Origin: Marinobacter nanhaiticus D15-8W
GTDB lineage: Bacteria; Pseudomonadota; Gammaproteobacteria; Pseudomonadales; Oleiphilaceae
DNA: 64,000 nucleotides
Reading direction: 5' to 3'
NCBI RefSeq assembly: GCF_036511935.1
Contig: NZ_AP028878.1
Location: forward strand, 4,650,001-4,714,000
The notes below the pieces were generated by a model. It was not told the DNA's origin. It saw only the letters and a program-made list of their open reading frames with translations, and did not search any database. Position 1 is the first letter of the stretch, and each line of letters opens with the position of its first letter. Positions 25,496-34,073 of this stretch are shown one piece after another. The position numbers and the translations under genes are program-made.

Positions 25496-26845
25496 ATGGA
25501 ATTCGACAATCAAAACGAACCCGCGTTACGGCCCCGACCATTACGCTATCTCAGTATCTATCTGACTGGTCTCGTTCGGGAGCGCCTTTGGCTGAAGGTA
25601 CTGATTGGCATGTTCGCCGGCTTGGTGACCGGCGCCTTACTGGGTCCCTCCGTCGGAATCGTCGAACGGGAAACGGGGGTGATGCTGGGTAACTGGCTCG
25701 CTTTTCCCGGCAAGCTTTTCCTGGCCACGATCCAGATGATAGTCATCCCCCTGGTTGTTGCGTCAGTCGTGCGCGGTCTCGCCGCCAGCGAGAATCTCGA
25801 GCAGCTACGGACACTGGGGCTCCGGGTTACTGCTTTTTTCGTAGTAACGACGGCTATTGCAGCATCCATTGGCTTATGGATCGGAGGCGTCATCAAACCT
25901 GGCCAGATGATGGCTGGACTCATCGATATCGGCGAACAAAGCCAGCCCGCTCCGGACACCACATCCCTGCCCGGCATGAGCGAGCTTCCCCAGGCTCTGC
26001 TTGGTCTGCTGCCGGGCAACCCGCTTGGCGCCATGGTGCAGGGCCAGATGCTGCAGGTGGTCATTTTCTCAATCATTATCGGCATCGCGCTGGTGACGAT
26101 GGCGCCTACCCAGGCCCGCCCGATGCTCGACCTACTGGATTCCCTGCAGCAGATTTGCATGACGGTCGTTAAGTGGGCGATGCGTCTTGCGCCCTATGCG
26201 GTGTTTGGGCTCATGGCGCAGCTCACGACGACCGTTGGCTTCAGTGCCCTGGCCGGCATGGCAGCCTATGTCATAACCGTCCTGCTTGGGCTGGTGATGA
26301 TGCTGGGGATCTATCTTTTCATGCTGAGCCTCGTGGGCGGCCTGCGACCCTGGCCGTTTCTGAAAAAGGTGCGCGATGTTCTGCTTCTGGCGTTTTCCAC
26401 CTCAAGCTCAGCGGCAGTTATGCCGCTGTCGATTCGCACGGCGGAAACCAAGCTGGATGTCCGGCCCTCGATATCCCAGTTCGTAATTCCGCTTGGGGCG
26501 ACCATCAACATGAATGGCACCGCACTCTACCAGGCTGTCGCAACTGCGTTCCTTGCGCAGGTTTATGGAGTGGAGCTCGGATTTGCCAGCATGGCTCTGG
26601 TGGTTGCGATGGCTGTTGGCTCCTCCATAGGTTCGCCGGCAACACCGGGCGTGGGCATCGTAATACTCGCAATGGTCCTTGAGAGCGTAGGTATTCCCGC
26701 CGGCGGCATTGCCCTGATTATGGGAGTGGATCGCATACTCGATATGTCACGCACGGCTATCAATGTTACCGGTGACCTGGTGACCTGTCGTCTGATGGAG
26801 ATCTGGTCCGGCGAGGCGCCGAAAAGCGCCGTCGAAACCGCGTAA
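25496..26845 (+). CDS. Dicarboxylate/amino acid:cation symporter (DAACS family)
   Basis: Inner-membrane symporter of 449 residues, related to GltP, DctA and GltPh. The C-terminal half has the core motifs: FSTSSSAAVMPLSIRTAE (first re-entrant loop, SSS), PLGATINMNGTALYQ (TM7 NMDGT motif, with Asn for Asp), then MAVGSSIGSPATPGVG (second re-entrant loop) and DRILDMSRTAINVTGD (TM8, substrate and cation residues). The NMNGT variant and ALYQ are common in neutral or acidic amino-acid carriers, so the substrate cannot be fixed. The ATG at 25496 is preferred over that at 25460 because GGAAAG lies nearby and the family starts there. Confidence 0.86.
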   Translation: MEFDNQNEPALRPRPLRYLSIYLTGLVRERLWLKVLIGMFAGLVTGALLGPSVGIVERETGVMLGNWLAFPGKLFLATIQMIVIPLVVASVVRGLAASENLEQLRTLGLRVTAFFVVTTAIAASIGLWIGGVIKPGQMMAGLIDIGEQSQPAPDTTSLPGMSELPQALLGLLPGNPLGAMVQGQMLQVVIFSIIIGIALVTMAPTQARPMLDLLDSLQQICMTVVKWAMRLAPYAVFGLMAQLTTTVGFSALAGMAAYVITVLLGLVMMLGIYLFMLSLVGGLRPWPFLKKVRDVLLLAFSTSSSAAVMPLSIRTAETKLDVRPSISQFVIPLGATINMNGTALYQAVATAFLAQVYGVELGFASMALVVAMAVGSSIGSPATPGVGIVILAMVLESVGIPAGGIALIMGVDRILDMSRTAINVTGDLVTCRLMEIWSGEAPKSAVETA

Positions 26846-27186
26846 CATTATCCGGCTGGGCCAATGATCGTCGTCAGCACAGGTGCAGTCTGTACGGTGT
26901 GCGCATCGCTGCTGCGAAACCGCCATTCGAAGCATAGCCCCCAGGCGCGGGAAAGTGCTCAGGATTTACCCTAGCCGCCACTCGTGCAAACACGCTTTTA
27001 CCCAGGGGGACCGGGGTGGTGCGAGGATGTCTTATGAGCAGTTTGATGGCCCTGATCAAATATACGGGCACGTTGACTGGTGAATTGAGAAACAAGCTGC
27101 ACCGACCTATAAAATCGACAATAATTCGGATCAGTCGCCCACGTTCGGCCTGGGCTCGAATTTCACCACGGCATCAGTAGGTTTCC
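26846..27186. other. 341-bp intergenic stretch
   Basis: No frame with acceptable codon use or ribosome site, no strong hairpin with U-tract and no repeats are seen. It presumably contains the promoter for the small membrane protein gene at 27187. Confidence 0.45.
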
Positions 27187-27537
27187 ATGCTTAAACGCCT
27201 GGTTCTTGGCTTCTTTGGGGTAATGTTAGTCGGTGCCGGCATAGGTCTGTTTGTCGCTGAACGGTACCTGGCAACGCCGACATTTACCGTCATCAACCAA
27301 TCTGACGCGACAATAGAAGCCAGCGCATCCTGGCGGGAAAACACCAAGGTTCTTGGCCGCCTCCCCCCAGGCGAAGACCTGACTTTCAGGGTAAACGATG
27401 AGGCGGGTATGCGATTTTCTGCGGTGTATCCGGATGGGCGAATCATCAGCAGTAGTCACGCAACGTACTTCACCAATGGCATGACGGTGACCGCTACCTT
27501 TACAGGTAGCAACGTACAAGTCAGCGCTGAGCTGTGA
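27187..27537 (+). CDS. Membrane-anchored hypothetical protein, 116 residues
   Basis: One N-terminal TM helix (about 5-24, LVLGFFGVMLVGAGIGLFVA) without a clear cleavage site, then a periplasmic beta-rich domain of about 90 residues (TFTVINQSDATIEASASW, LTFRVNDEAGMRFSAVYPDG, TVTATFTGSN), suggestive of an Ig-like or small barrel fold. No family is recognised. It stands alone between the symporter and a convergent monooxygenase gene. Confidence 0.6.
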   Translation: MLKRLVLGFFGVMLVGAGIGLFVAERYLATPTFTVINQSDATIEASASWRENTKVLGRLPPGEDLTFRVNDEAGMRFSAVYPDGRIISSSHATYFTNGMTVTATFTGSNVQVSAEL

Positions 27538-27620
27538 TTCGGACTTCATGCATTACAACGATTATCACTCTATGAACTCGACCGCCTGGATATTGTGATA
27601 TTGATGCCAGGCGGCACCAG

Positions 27621-27650
27621 AAAAAAAGCGGCGTGGTCTTTCCTGCCGCT
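27621..27650 (-). terminator. Rho-independent terminator of the monooxygenase unit
   Basis: On the minus strand AGCGGC (27650-27645) pairs with GCCGCT (27632-27627) and is followed by a run of T (27627-27621). It lies 38 bp after the monooxygenase stop. Confidence 0.8.
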
Positions 27651-27688
27651 CGACAAGCACCCACAATTATCGCGTTAGAGCCTGCGCC

Positions 27689-28795
27689 TCATATCTCAGC
27701 TAATAGCGGTGTGTAACTCCTTTCGTAGAGCGCATTACCAAACAACTTCAGGATGCTGCTGCGCGCCATACGTGGCATGGAACGCATTTTGTCTCGTGCC
27801 TTGCATTGTTTCTGCACCCATTCAACCCGGGGCCTCCGCCTATCGGTATAACTGGCCAGCGCCGCAGCCAAATTCGGTCTGGTAGCGATGCTATCGGCGA
27901 GTACGAGCGCATCCTCCATGGCTAACCCTGCGCCTTGCGCCATGCTCGGTGAGCACGCGTGGGCAGCGTCTCCGATGAGTATGACGCGGCCACAACGCCA
28001 CTGCGGCATGGATATCTCTTCGATACGGCCGAAATGAATCTGTGTCTCAGCGGATAGATTCTCAACGAGCGGCGATAAAGGATCAGAGAATTCACCGAAT
28101 AGCGAACCCATCTGCATACTTCCATTCGCCGCCTCATGGTGGTTCAGAGCCCGGTCGGCATAGACGTACGTTTCGGTATCGCTGACAGGAATCGCCAGCA
28201 ACGTACGTCCGTTCCCCAGCATGACGGTCCATCCCTCTATTCCGGGTAGGGTCGGCGCAATAAAACGCCAACACACATTACCGACGTATGCCGGCGCCAC
28301 CTCAGGAAATACCATTTGTCTCACAGCGGAGTTGATACCATCGGCTCCCACAACCAGGTCGTATATACCTGACCTTCCATCAGAGAAATCAACTTCGCAT
28401 CGCTTTTGAAACTGCCTGATCGCCTGCACCTCTGTCAGGAATTTCGGCGATGTGTGACGGACCGCGCCGAGCAGGATTTTATATAGCGCGCGGCGCGGAA
28501 GTGACAGGCAAGGGCCACACGGCCCCCAGAACGGCTCGGTGTGGGTGATAGAGAGCTGTTTGCCAGAGCTATCGAGAATTTGCTGGCTCTTTATGGGCAC
28601 CGCGATATCAAGCGTATCGTCGAGCAAGCCAAGCTGCGCTATCGCCCGCGTGGCGTTACCGGGCAGGAAGAGCCCCGTACCAGACACCGAATGAGCGGAA
28701 TATTTCTCGACGATATCTGCCTGATACCCCCGTTGCTCCAATGCAATGGCCAGGGAGAGTCCTGCGATACCTCCCCCGACGATGAGAATTTTCAT
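27689..28795 (-). CDS. FAD-dependent monooxygenase (UbiH/salicylate hydroxylase-like)
   Basis: Protein of 368 residues. FAD-binding GGGIAGLSLAIALEQRG at about 7-23, then an acidic residue closing the Rossmann strand (DIVEKYS). The DG motif is GADGINSAVRQ (about 155-165) and the GD motif GDAAHACSPSMAQGAG (about 278-293). Together these define group A flavin monooxygenases that hydroxylate aromatic or similar substrates with NAD(P)H. The ATG at 28795 begins directly with the FAD strand; the longer frame upstream is not needed. It follows a GMC oxidoreductase gene on the same strand by 163 bp. The substrate is unknown. Confidence 0.87.
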   Translation of the reverse strand: MKILIVGGGIAGLSLAIALEQRGYQADIVEKYSAHSVSGTGLFLPGNATRAIAQLGLLDDTLDIAVPIKSQQILDSSGKQLSITHTEPFWGPCGPCLSLPRRALYKILLGAVRHTSPKFLTEVQAIRQFQKRCEVDFSDGRSGIYDLVVGADGINSAVRQMVFPEVAPAYVGNVCWRFIAPTLPGIEGWTVMLGNGRTLLAIPVSDTETYVYADRALNHHEAANGSMQMGSLFGEFSDPLSPLVENLSAETQIHFGRIEEISMPQWRCGRVILIGDAAHACSPSMAQGAGLAMEDALVLADSIATRPNLAAALASYTDRRRPRVEWVQKQCKARDKMRSMPRMARSSILKLFGNALYERSYTPLLAEI

Positions 28796-28958
28796 TTTGG
28801 CTTCGATCCTGAAGTTGGTTGCTGAAAAAGACTTGAACTGAGGCTTGGCCCCTCCCGGTGTCGCTGTCAGTCGGAACATCATCCTCCGTCCAACTGACAG
28901 CACGATTACTCTTCAGGAGGTGAAGAGAATGGCTGGGCAGGCAAAGCAGGAAAGGTCG

Positions 28959-30590
28959 CTACTGCTGCCTGGTCAGGGAGGCTGGTCTTTGTCTCGCGAG
29001 CAACAGGTCTGCTGCACGTTCACCGACGACGACACAGGGCGCCATAAGATTGCCGACGGGGATGCGGGGGAAAACGGAAGCGTCCGCTATGCGCAGGTTC
29101 TCGATGCCATAGACCCGCAGCTGACTATCCACCACCGACATGGAATCGCGCCCCATCTTGGCGGTACACGATTGATGCCAAAAAGTGACGGCTGAATTTC
29201 TGATAAAGGCGTCCATTGCGCGGGCATCGCGTTTTTGCGGCACAACTTCTCGTTTGATCAACCCGTCGAAGGCCGCATGGTTACCCACCTCGCGACTTAG
29301 CTCGACAGTCGCCCTTGCCGCAGCCATATCCTCAGGTGCGCTCAGGAAGTTTGGTTCGATCTTGACGACGTCAAGCGGACCCGGGCCGGATAACCGCAAA
29401 CGACCACGACTGTATGGACGGGCAAGACCGGCAAACATGGTCCACCCGTGCGCCGGCGGCTCGATACCGACTTCTGCGGGGGAGGGTACTGCGAACTCCA
29501 GCTGGCAATGCAAGAGATCCGGCGCGTCCAGACCGCTCCTGCTTTTCCAGTAAAGGGTCGATTCGCAGCCTCCTGCATTGACGCCTTGCGGACTCAGGTA
29601 TTCCCAGGTGCAGCCGAAGGCTATGTGGTCCTGGTGGTTCTGCCCCACACCCGGGAGGTGCTGGAGCACGTCTATGCCATGAGCCCTGAGCTCGGACTGG
29701 GGGCCAATGCCCGACTGCATGAGAACCTTCGGCGTATTGACGGCGCCAAGTGACAGTACGACCTCACAGCGCGCCGTCAGTTTATGCAGTTGGCCGTCGA
29801 TCATGACCTCTACGCCAGTGGCCTTGGTGCCATTAAAAAGAAGCCTGCTAACGAGTGCGTTGGTCAGTACGGTCAGGTTTTCCTGATGCAGACGTGGATA
29901 GACGTAGGACCGATAAACCGATTCCCGTTTACCGTCGCGGATACGCAGATCGGTCAGCGCGACACCACCCGCCCCTTCCATCATTTCGCCATTGGGACTC
30001 TCATAATGTGGAATGCCCAGGGCACTGGCCGCAGCGATCGTAGCGCTCGCAAGAGGTTGGGGTGCTGCCGGAGGTGCTACATAGACGGGACCACCGCGCC
30101 CCCGACGCCCGCTATCCGGCGCCCCGTACCAATCTTCTATCCGACGATAATAGCCAAGGACAGACTCGTAACCCCAGGCGGGATCGCCGGACTCCGCCGC
30201 AAAATGGTTCCAGTCCGTTTTATGCCCGCGAGCCCAGACCATGACATTGATGCTTGAACCACCGCCAAGCGTCTTGCCCATATTCAATGGGAGACGCCGT
30301 CCATTGAGGTGCGGGTTAGGCTCACTCTCGAAAGCCCAGTCGCGCTCACTACCCAGATTCAGAGGCCACTGGGCCGGATCCGTGATAGTCGGGTGCGAGT
30401 CGTCTCCGCCGGCCTCGATAAGCAATACTTGAGCGCCATGCGCCTCCGCAAGCCGGGCTGCGACCACGCAGCCTGTGGGACCAGCACCGCAGACGATAAA
30501 GTCGTAACTGGACCCGAGTTTGCGCGTTTTAGCGCCGCTTGAAACGTTTTGTACCGGTAGGTGAATTGCCTTTCCAGAGAGCGAGTTCAT
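28959..30590 (-). CDS. GMC-family FAD oxidoreductase (choline/alcohol dehydrogenase type)
   Basis: Protein of 543 residues. FAD motif CGAGPTGCVVAARLAE at about 34-49. GMC signature 1 around LGGGSSINVMVWARG (about 103-117), signature 2 around SLGAVNTPKVLMQSGIGP (about 270-287), and the active-site His in TFWHQSCTAKMG with the C-terminal Asn in PVGNLMAPC. The HQS/TCxM pattern is that of dehydrogenase-type GMC enzymes. The ATG at 30590 leaves a short leader; a TTG at 30620 is possible but lacks a ribosome site. No betaine aldehyde dehydrogenase adjoins it, so choline is not the default substrate; long-chain or aromatic alcohols are as likely. Confidence 0.85.
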   Translation of the reverse strand: MNSLSGKAIHLPVQNVSSGAKTRKLGSSYDFIVCGAGPTGCVVAARLAEAHGAQVLLIEAGGDDSHPTITDPAQWPLNLGSERDWAFESEPNPHLNGRRLPLNMGKTLGGGSSINVMVWARGHKTDWNHFAAESGDPAWGYESVLGYYRRIEDWYGAPDSGRRGRGGPVYVAPPAAPQPLASATIAAASALGIPHYESPNGEMMEGAGGVALTDLRIRDGKRESVYRSYVYPRLHQENLTVLTNALVSRLLFNGTKATGVEVMIDGQLHKLTARCEVVLSLGAVNTPKVLMQSGIGPQSELRAHGIDVLQHLPGVGQNHQDHIAFGCTWEYLSPQGVNAGGCESTLYWKSRSGLDAPDLLHCQLEFAVPSPAEVGIEPPAHGWTMFAGLARPYSRGRLRLSGPGPLDVVKIEPNFLSAPEDMAAARATVELSREVGNHAAFDGLIKREVVPQKRDARAMDAFIRNSAVTFWHQSCTAKMGRDSMSVVDSQLRVYGIENLRIADASVFPRIPVGNLMAPCVVVGERAADLLLARQRPASLTRQQ

Positions 30591-30618
30591 TCGTATGTCT
30601 CTACGCAGGTCTAACCTC

Positions 30619-30652
30619 AAAAAAAGGAGGGCGCTTTTAGCAAAGGCCCTCC
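30619..30652 (-). terminator. Rho-independent terminator of the alpha/beta hydrolase gene
   Basis: On the minus strand GGAGGGC (30652-30646) pairs with GCCCTCC (30632-30626), followed by seven T (30625-30619). It ends the hydrolase transcript and separates it from the GMC oxidoreductase gene, which starts 29 bp further on. Confidence 0.88.
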
Positions 30653-30680
30653 CGTTTGGCGATCCCTCGGGGTGGCTGCA

Positions 30681-31463
30681 CTACTCGGCACGAAGCTGTT
30701 GAGCAGCCCGATCGATTGCGTCCGCCACGGCCTTCGGCTGAGTCAGGAAGACCACGTGGCTCCCATCCACTTCCTCGATCTCCGCACCGATACGCTTGGC
30801 TGTATGACGAAGCAGTTCCGGATCGATTGCATTGTCCTGCTTGGCGATGACAGCCCAGCTCGGCTTGTCTTTCCATGCCGCGTGGCTCACCGGCAAATCG
30901 AAGATCGACATATTGATGGGCACCTGGGAATCGCGCAGGAATGCCGCGTCCGCGTCCGCGGTATCGCCGGCAAACCCGATCTTGAACTTCTCATAATTGA
31001 CGAACCCGAAACCGTCCTCCTGTGTCTCGATGACGAACTCAGGCGGTGGCGGGATATCGGCAAACTGCGAGCCGGTAGACTCACCGGCGTCAGGCGCCAA
31101 CGCAGAGACGTAGACCAGGCCCGCGACCTTCGGGTCGGCGCCCGCTTCGGTAATGACGGTTCCACCGTATGAATGACCGACGAGTAGCGTTGGGCCCGCC
31201 TGACGATCAAGCACTCTCTTCGTCGCGTCGACATCGTCGGCGAGTGAGGTCAGCGGGTTTTGAACGACGGAGACCTGATACCCACGTCCGGTCAGCTCGT
31301 CGTACACCCCGCGCCAGCCTGAACCGTCGGCAAAGGCGCCGTGCACCAACACGACGTTACGTACGGCCTGATCCTCGGAAATCCGATCGGTGGCGTATGC
31401 CGAAGCCACGCTCCCCAAACTCGAAGCAGCCATCATCACTACCAAAAGACTTTTTACTTTCAT
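30681..31463 (-). CDS. Secreted alpha/beta hydrolase
   Basis: Protein of 260 residues with a signal peptide (about 1-25, cut after AYA). Oxyanion region VLVHGAFADGSGW (about 38-50); nucleophile elbow GHSYGG with Ser at about 98; catalytic His probably in DGSHVVFLTQP near the C-terminus. The pattern matches the EstC/methylesterase-like (salicylate or pyrethroid esterase) subgroup, which is often exported in proteobacteria. The gene is divergent from a two-cysteine OhrR/MarR regulator, with three palindromes between them. That layout normally serves ohr, so the hydrolase may be induced by organic hydroperoxides or by an acidic ligand. Terminated at 30619-30652. Confidence 0.83.
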   Translation of the reverse strand: MKVKSLLVVMMAASSLGSVASAYATDRISEDQAVRNVVLVHGAFADGSGWRGVYDELTGRGYQVSVVQNPLTSLADDVDATKRVLDRQAGPTLLVGHSYGGTVITEAGADPKVAGLVYVSALAPDAGESTGSQFADIPPPPEFVIETQEDGFGFVNYEKFKIGFAGDTADADAAFLRDSQVPINMSIFDLPVSHAAWKDKPSWAVIAKQDNAIDPELLRHTAKRIGAEIEEVDGSHVVFLTQPKAVADAIDRAAQQLRAE

Positions 31464-31480
31464 CGTTTCTCCCTCGGTTA

Positions 31481-31556
31481 TATCGCGATAACAGTTATCG
31501 CGATAATCAATGCTATGGCCGCCTATCTAGACTTGTCAAGCGATAATTTTTATCGC
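31481..31556. promoter_or_regulatory. Cluster of three palindromes for the MarR/OhrR-type regulator
   Basis: TATCGCGATA at 31481-31490, the perfect 12-bp palindrome TTATCGCGATAA at 31495-31506, and GCGATAA-TTT-TTATCGC at 31540-31556. They lie in the 138-bp gap between the divergent hydrolase and regulator genes and cover both likely promoters. Confidence 0.7.
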
Positions 31557-31601
31557 AATATTAGTTTGCGAAGTATCTATTTAGAGAATGAAGGATCCAT
31601 C

Positions 31602-32072
31602 GTGCCCAAGAAGACCGATAACGCCCCGCCGCCATTAGGCGATCAACTTTGCTATTCGATCTATTCAGCAAACATGGCGATTCAACGAATCTACAAGCCA
31701 CTGCTTGATGAGCTGGGTGTCACCTATCCGCAGTACCTGGTCCTCAATGTGCTATGGCAGGAGGACGGCCAAACAGTGAGCGGGATCGCCGAGAAGCTGG
31801 CGCTCGAGTCCAGCACGCTTACCCCGCTGTTAAAGCGGCTCGAAACAGCCGGACATCTGCGACGGAAACGCAATCCTCTCAATGAGCGACAAGTCGTTGT
31901 TGCCCTGACAGACCAGGGCCGGGAACTCCGTTCCATGGCAGGGTGTCTCGGCGATAAGCTACTTGAAGCCTCAGGGAAGTCACCGGCCGACCTGGCCGAG
32001 CTGAACAGGCGCATTCGGGAGCTTCGTGATGCGATGTACTCCGATGCAGGCGAATGGCCCCTTCCTGCTTGA
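31602..32072 (+). CDS. MarR-family regulator, OhrR type with two cysteines
   Basis: Protein of 156 residues, read from the GTG at 31602, with AAGGA six bases upstream. The first helix, DQLCYSIYSANMAIQRIYKP, places Cys17 where OhrR has its peroxidatic cysteine, and the conserved tyrosines follow. TYPQYLVLNVLWQEDGQTV and the winged helix SSTLTPLLKRLETAGHLRRKRN are also OhrR-like. A second Cys at 115 resembles the two-Cys (Xanthomonas) subtype that forms intersubunit disulfides. It probably represses itself and the divergent secreted hydrolase through the palindromes at 31481-31556. No ohr gene is in the window. Confidence 0.85.
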   Translation: MPKKTDNAPPPLGDQLCYSIYSANMAIQRIYKPLLDELGVTYPQYLVLNVLWQEDGQTVSGIAEKLALESSTLTPLLKRLETAGHLRRKRNPLNERQVVVALTDQGRELRSMAGCLGDKLLEASGKSPADLAELNRRIRELRDAMYSDAGEWPLPA

Positions 32073-32153
32073 TGAAGCAGGGAAGAACATTGAACGTTGA
32101 GTAGCGCTCGGTTCATTTCAGGTCGCCCCATTCTCAGGTTTCATGTGGCTGAA

Positions 32154-32927
32154 TCAGCTGACGGGAACTGTGCCACCGTCAATCAGATATTCAGCGCCCG
32201 TGATGGATGCTGCCTTGGGCGATGCCAGAAAGGCGACCAGGTTGGCGACTTCGACCGGCTTGGACGGGCGCCCGATGGGAATACCGCCGAGCGAGTCCAT
32301 AATGATCTGTTTCCCACCTTCATAGTCAGTACCTGCCTGTTCGGCTATCCGGTCGGCGAGAGCAACGGCAGACTCCGTTTCGGTCCAACCCGGCGACACC
32401 CGTATGACCCGGATGCCTTTGGGAGCAACCTCCTTGGAAAGGCTCTTGCTGTAGGTCGAGAGTGCCGCTTTGGCCGCCGCATAAGCTGTCGTTGACTCGG
32501 GCAAAGGAAGTCGATTCTGAATCGAGGTAATGTGGATGACGACGCCCGCCCCCTGATCGGCCATTAGCGGAACGAGCGCTCGATCCAAACGAACCGCCGA
32601 AAGAAGATTGAGGTCCAACTCACTGCGCCAGACCTCCTCGTCCAGAGCACTAAAACCGCCGCTTGGCGCCGTCGATCCTCCGAGAGCGTGAATGAGGATG
32701 TCGAGCCCCTGGAAGCGGTCCCGTACCGCATGCACCAGCGCCTCGCAGCCTTCTGCCGTTGACAGGTCAGCGGTTACGAACCTGTCTTCGGGCTCTTGAT
32801 CCGGCCGGGAGCGAGCCGTCGTCATCACATCAGCGCCAAGTTCACGGAAAAGTTTCACAATGGCAGCGCCAATGCCTTTGGTTCCGGCAGTCACCAGAAC
32901 CCGTCGGCCTTCCAGTTCAAGGTCCAT
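32154..32927 (-). CDS. Short-chain dehydrogenase/reductase
   Basis: Classical SDR of 257 residues. Cofactor motif TAGTKGIG (about 13-20; Ala in place of the usual Gly), TTARSR after strand 2 (favours NADP), the segment HALGGS in place of NNAG, catalytic Ser in ITSIQN and YAAAK, and the C-terminal [10 protein letters not shown]. It is two bases downstream of the NTF2-like gene and coupled to it; the pair is divergent from an HxlR regulator. Such SDR/NTF2/HxlR sets are common in proteobacteria and are thought to respond to quinones or aldehydes. The substrate is unknown. Confidence 0.85.
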   Translation of the reverse strand: MDLELEGRRVLVTAGTKGIGAAIVKLFRELGADVMTTARSRPDQEPEDRFVTADLSTAEGCEALVHAVRDRFQGLDILIHALGGSTAPSGGFSALDEEVWRSELDLNLLSAVRLDRALVPLMADQGAGVVIHITSIQNRLPLPESTTAYAAAKAALSTYSKSLSKEVAPKGIRVIRVSPGWTETESAVALADRIAEQAGTDYEGGKQIIMDSLGGIPIGRPSKPVEVANLVAFLASPKAASITGAEYLIDGGTVPVS

Positions 32928-32929
32928 AC

Positions 32930-33259
32930 CTATCCCCTGATTGTCAGTGATTGGATTCTGTCGTCGAGAAGTTCGAAACTGTTTTCGAGGTACGCCGGAC
33001 TTCCAGGGAAGTTGCCTGTCGCTTTAAAGACGACCTTAACGGACGCCCCATCTTTGGAGAGACTGACAGGGTCAATGCTGTATTCGTACTTCTTTTTGGC
33101 TTCCTCCAACCAGCCTTGAATAGCGGATAGCCCGCTGTACTGGCGGCCTTCGTCGCGCACCACGGCACTCTGGGTAAAGCACTGATGCAAAAGCGAATAG
33201 TCTTCACTATTACTGATGACGCGATAATTCTCGATGGGTTCAGGTAGCTGTATCGTCAT
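32930..33259 (-). CDS. NTF2/SnoaL-like protein
   Basis: Protein of 109 residues in the cone-shaped NTF2 fold: N-terminal helix with the [20 protein letters not shown] pattern (about 19-38), [22 protein letters not shown], and a last strand IQSLTIRG. SnoaL-like proteins act as small isomerases or hydratases, or as ligand-binding subunits. It is the first gene of a two-gene unit with an SDR, starting 91 bp from the divergent HxlR gene. Confidence 0.75.
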   Translation of the reverse strand: MTIQLPEPIENYRVISNSEDYSLLHQCFTQSAVVRDEGRQYSGLSAIQGWLEEAKKKYEYSIDPVSLSKDGASVKVVFKATGNFPGSPAYLENSFELLDDRIQSLTIRG

Positions 33260-33314
33260 GGCTCATTCCTCCGCTCATGTTGCCTGAGAGAAATATTCTG
33301 CCTATCCTCACTTT

Positions 33315-33350
33315 TTGACAAGAACGCACGAAAAAGTAAGGTACTTACTT
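33315..33350 (+). promoter_or_regulatory. -35 box and perfect 17-bp palindrome abutting the HxlR start codon
   Basis: TTGACA is at 33315-33320. AAGTAAG-GTA-CTTACTT fills 33334-33350 and ends on the base before the ATG, so it overlaps both the -10 region and the ribosome site. Binding of the HxlR protein here would block its own transcription. Confidence 0.6.
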
Positions 33351-33695
33351 ATGGGAAAGATTTACACGCCGGCGACCGCAGCGGTTGGCGTCCAGGAAGT
33401 CCTTGGTTTGCTGGAAGGGCGCTGGAAACTTGTCATTCTGTTCCATCTGTTTGATGGAAAGATCCAGCGTTTCTCTGATTTTGAAAAGCTGATCCCTGGA
33501 ATTTCCCAGAAAATGCTGGCTCAACAGCTACGGAAACTCGAGTCCGACGGCATTGTTTCAAGGAAGGTGTACCCGCAGGTGCCGCCCAAAGTGGAGTATC
33601 GTCTTACGGAGTGGGGGCAGGCACTATGCCCAGCGCTGGACTCGCTCCTTAAGTGGGCGGAACGGCGGGAAGAGCTCATGAACGTTGCCAAGTGA
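33351..33695 (+). CDS. HxlR-family regulator
   Basis: Protein of 114 residues. The winged helix is typical: VLGLLEGRWKLVILFHLFDG (about 15-34), RFSDFEKLIPGISQKMLAQQLRKLESDGIV and KVEYRLTEWGQAL. The ATG at 33351 is chosen because the family starts a few residues before the conserved GRWK and because the palindrome ends there. No regulatory cysteine is near the N-terminus; one Cys lies near residue 95 (ALCPAL). Probable repressor of itself and of the divergent NTF2-like/SDR pair. Confidence 0.86.
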   Translation: MGKIYTPATAAVGVQEVLGLLEGRWKLVILFHLFDGKIQRFSDFEKLIPGISQKMLAQQLRKLESDGIVSRKVYPQVPPKVEYRLTEWGQALCPALDSLLKWAERREELMNVAK

Positions 33696-34073
33696 CGTCA
33701 GTCAGCCACGCTAATGGGGTCGAAATCTTATAGTTCCTTGCCGGACATCCTCGTTGTTTTGTGGGACGGAGGACCGGTTCCGCCGGTGCGCTGGTACACG
33801 GCCAAGCTTGGCCAGTGTCATTAATGAAACAAAAGACAATTTAACAATTCCCCTACATATTCCTTTCCAACAACGCGTTAGCTTATTCCTAACAATAGTC
33901 CTGACCTTCCTCAGGTATAACAGGCGGGGTGGCAGGGTCATAACCCGTGCTTCCTTCACTGCCACCCAGATACCTCTCTTCACATGACAGCCATCGTTCT
34001 CGGCGTGACCGGGAACGTCCCTTATCTGTTCGCCGGACGGCCATTCCGGACGGCTTTATCGAGGAAGCGAACG
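33696..34073. other. 378-bp intergenic stretch upstream of a chemoreceptor
   Basis: A hairpin GGTGGCAG/CTGCCACC spans 33928-33966, without a U-tract on the plus strand. A TATAAC hexamer at 33916-33921 could be a -10 box. No sigma-28-like sequence of the kind found before the other two chemoreceptors is evident. No small gene is seen. Confidence 0.45.
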
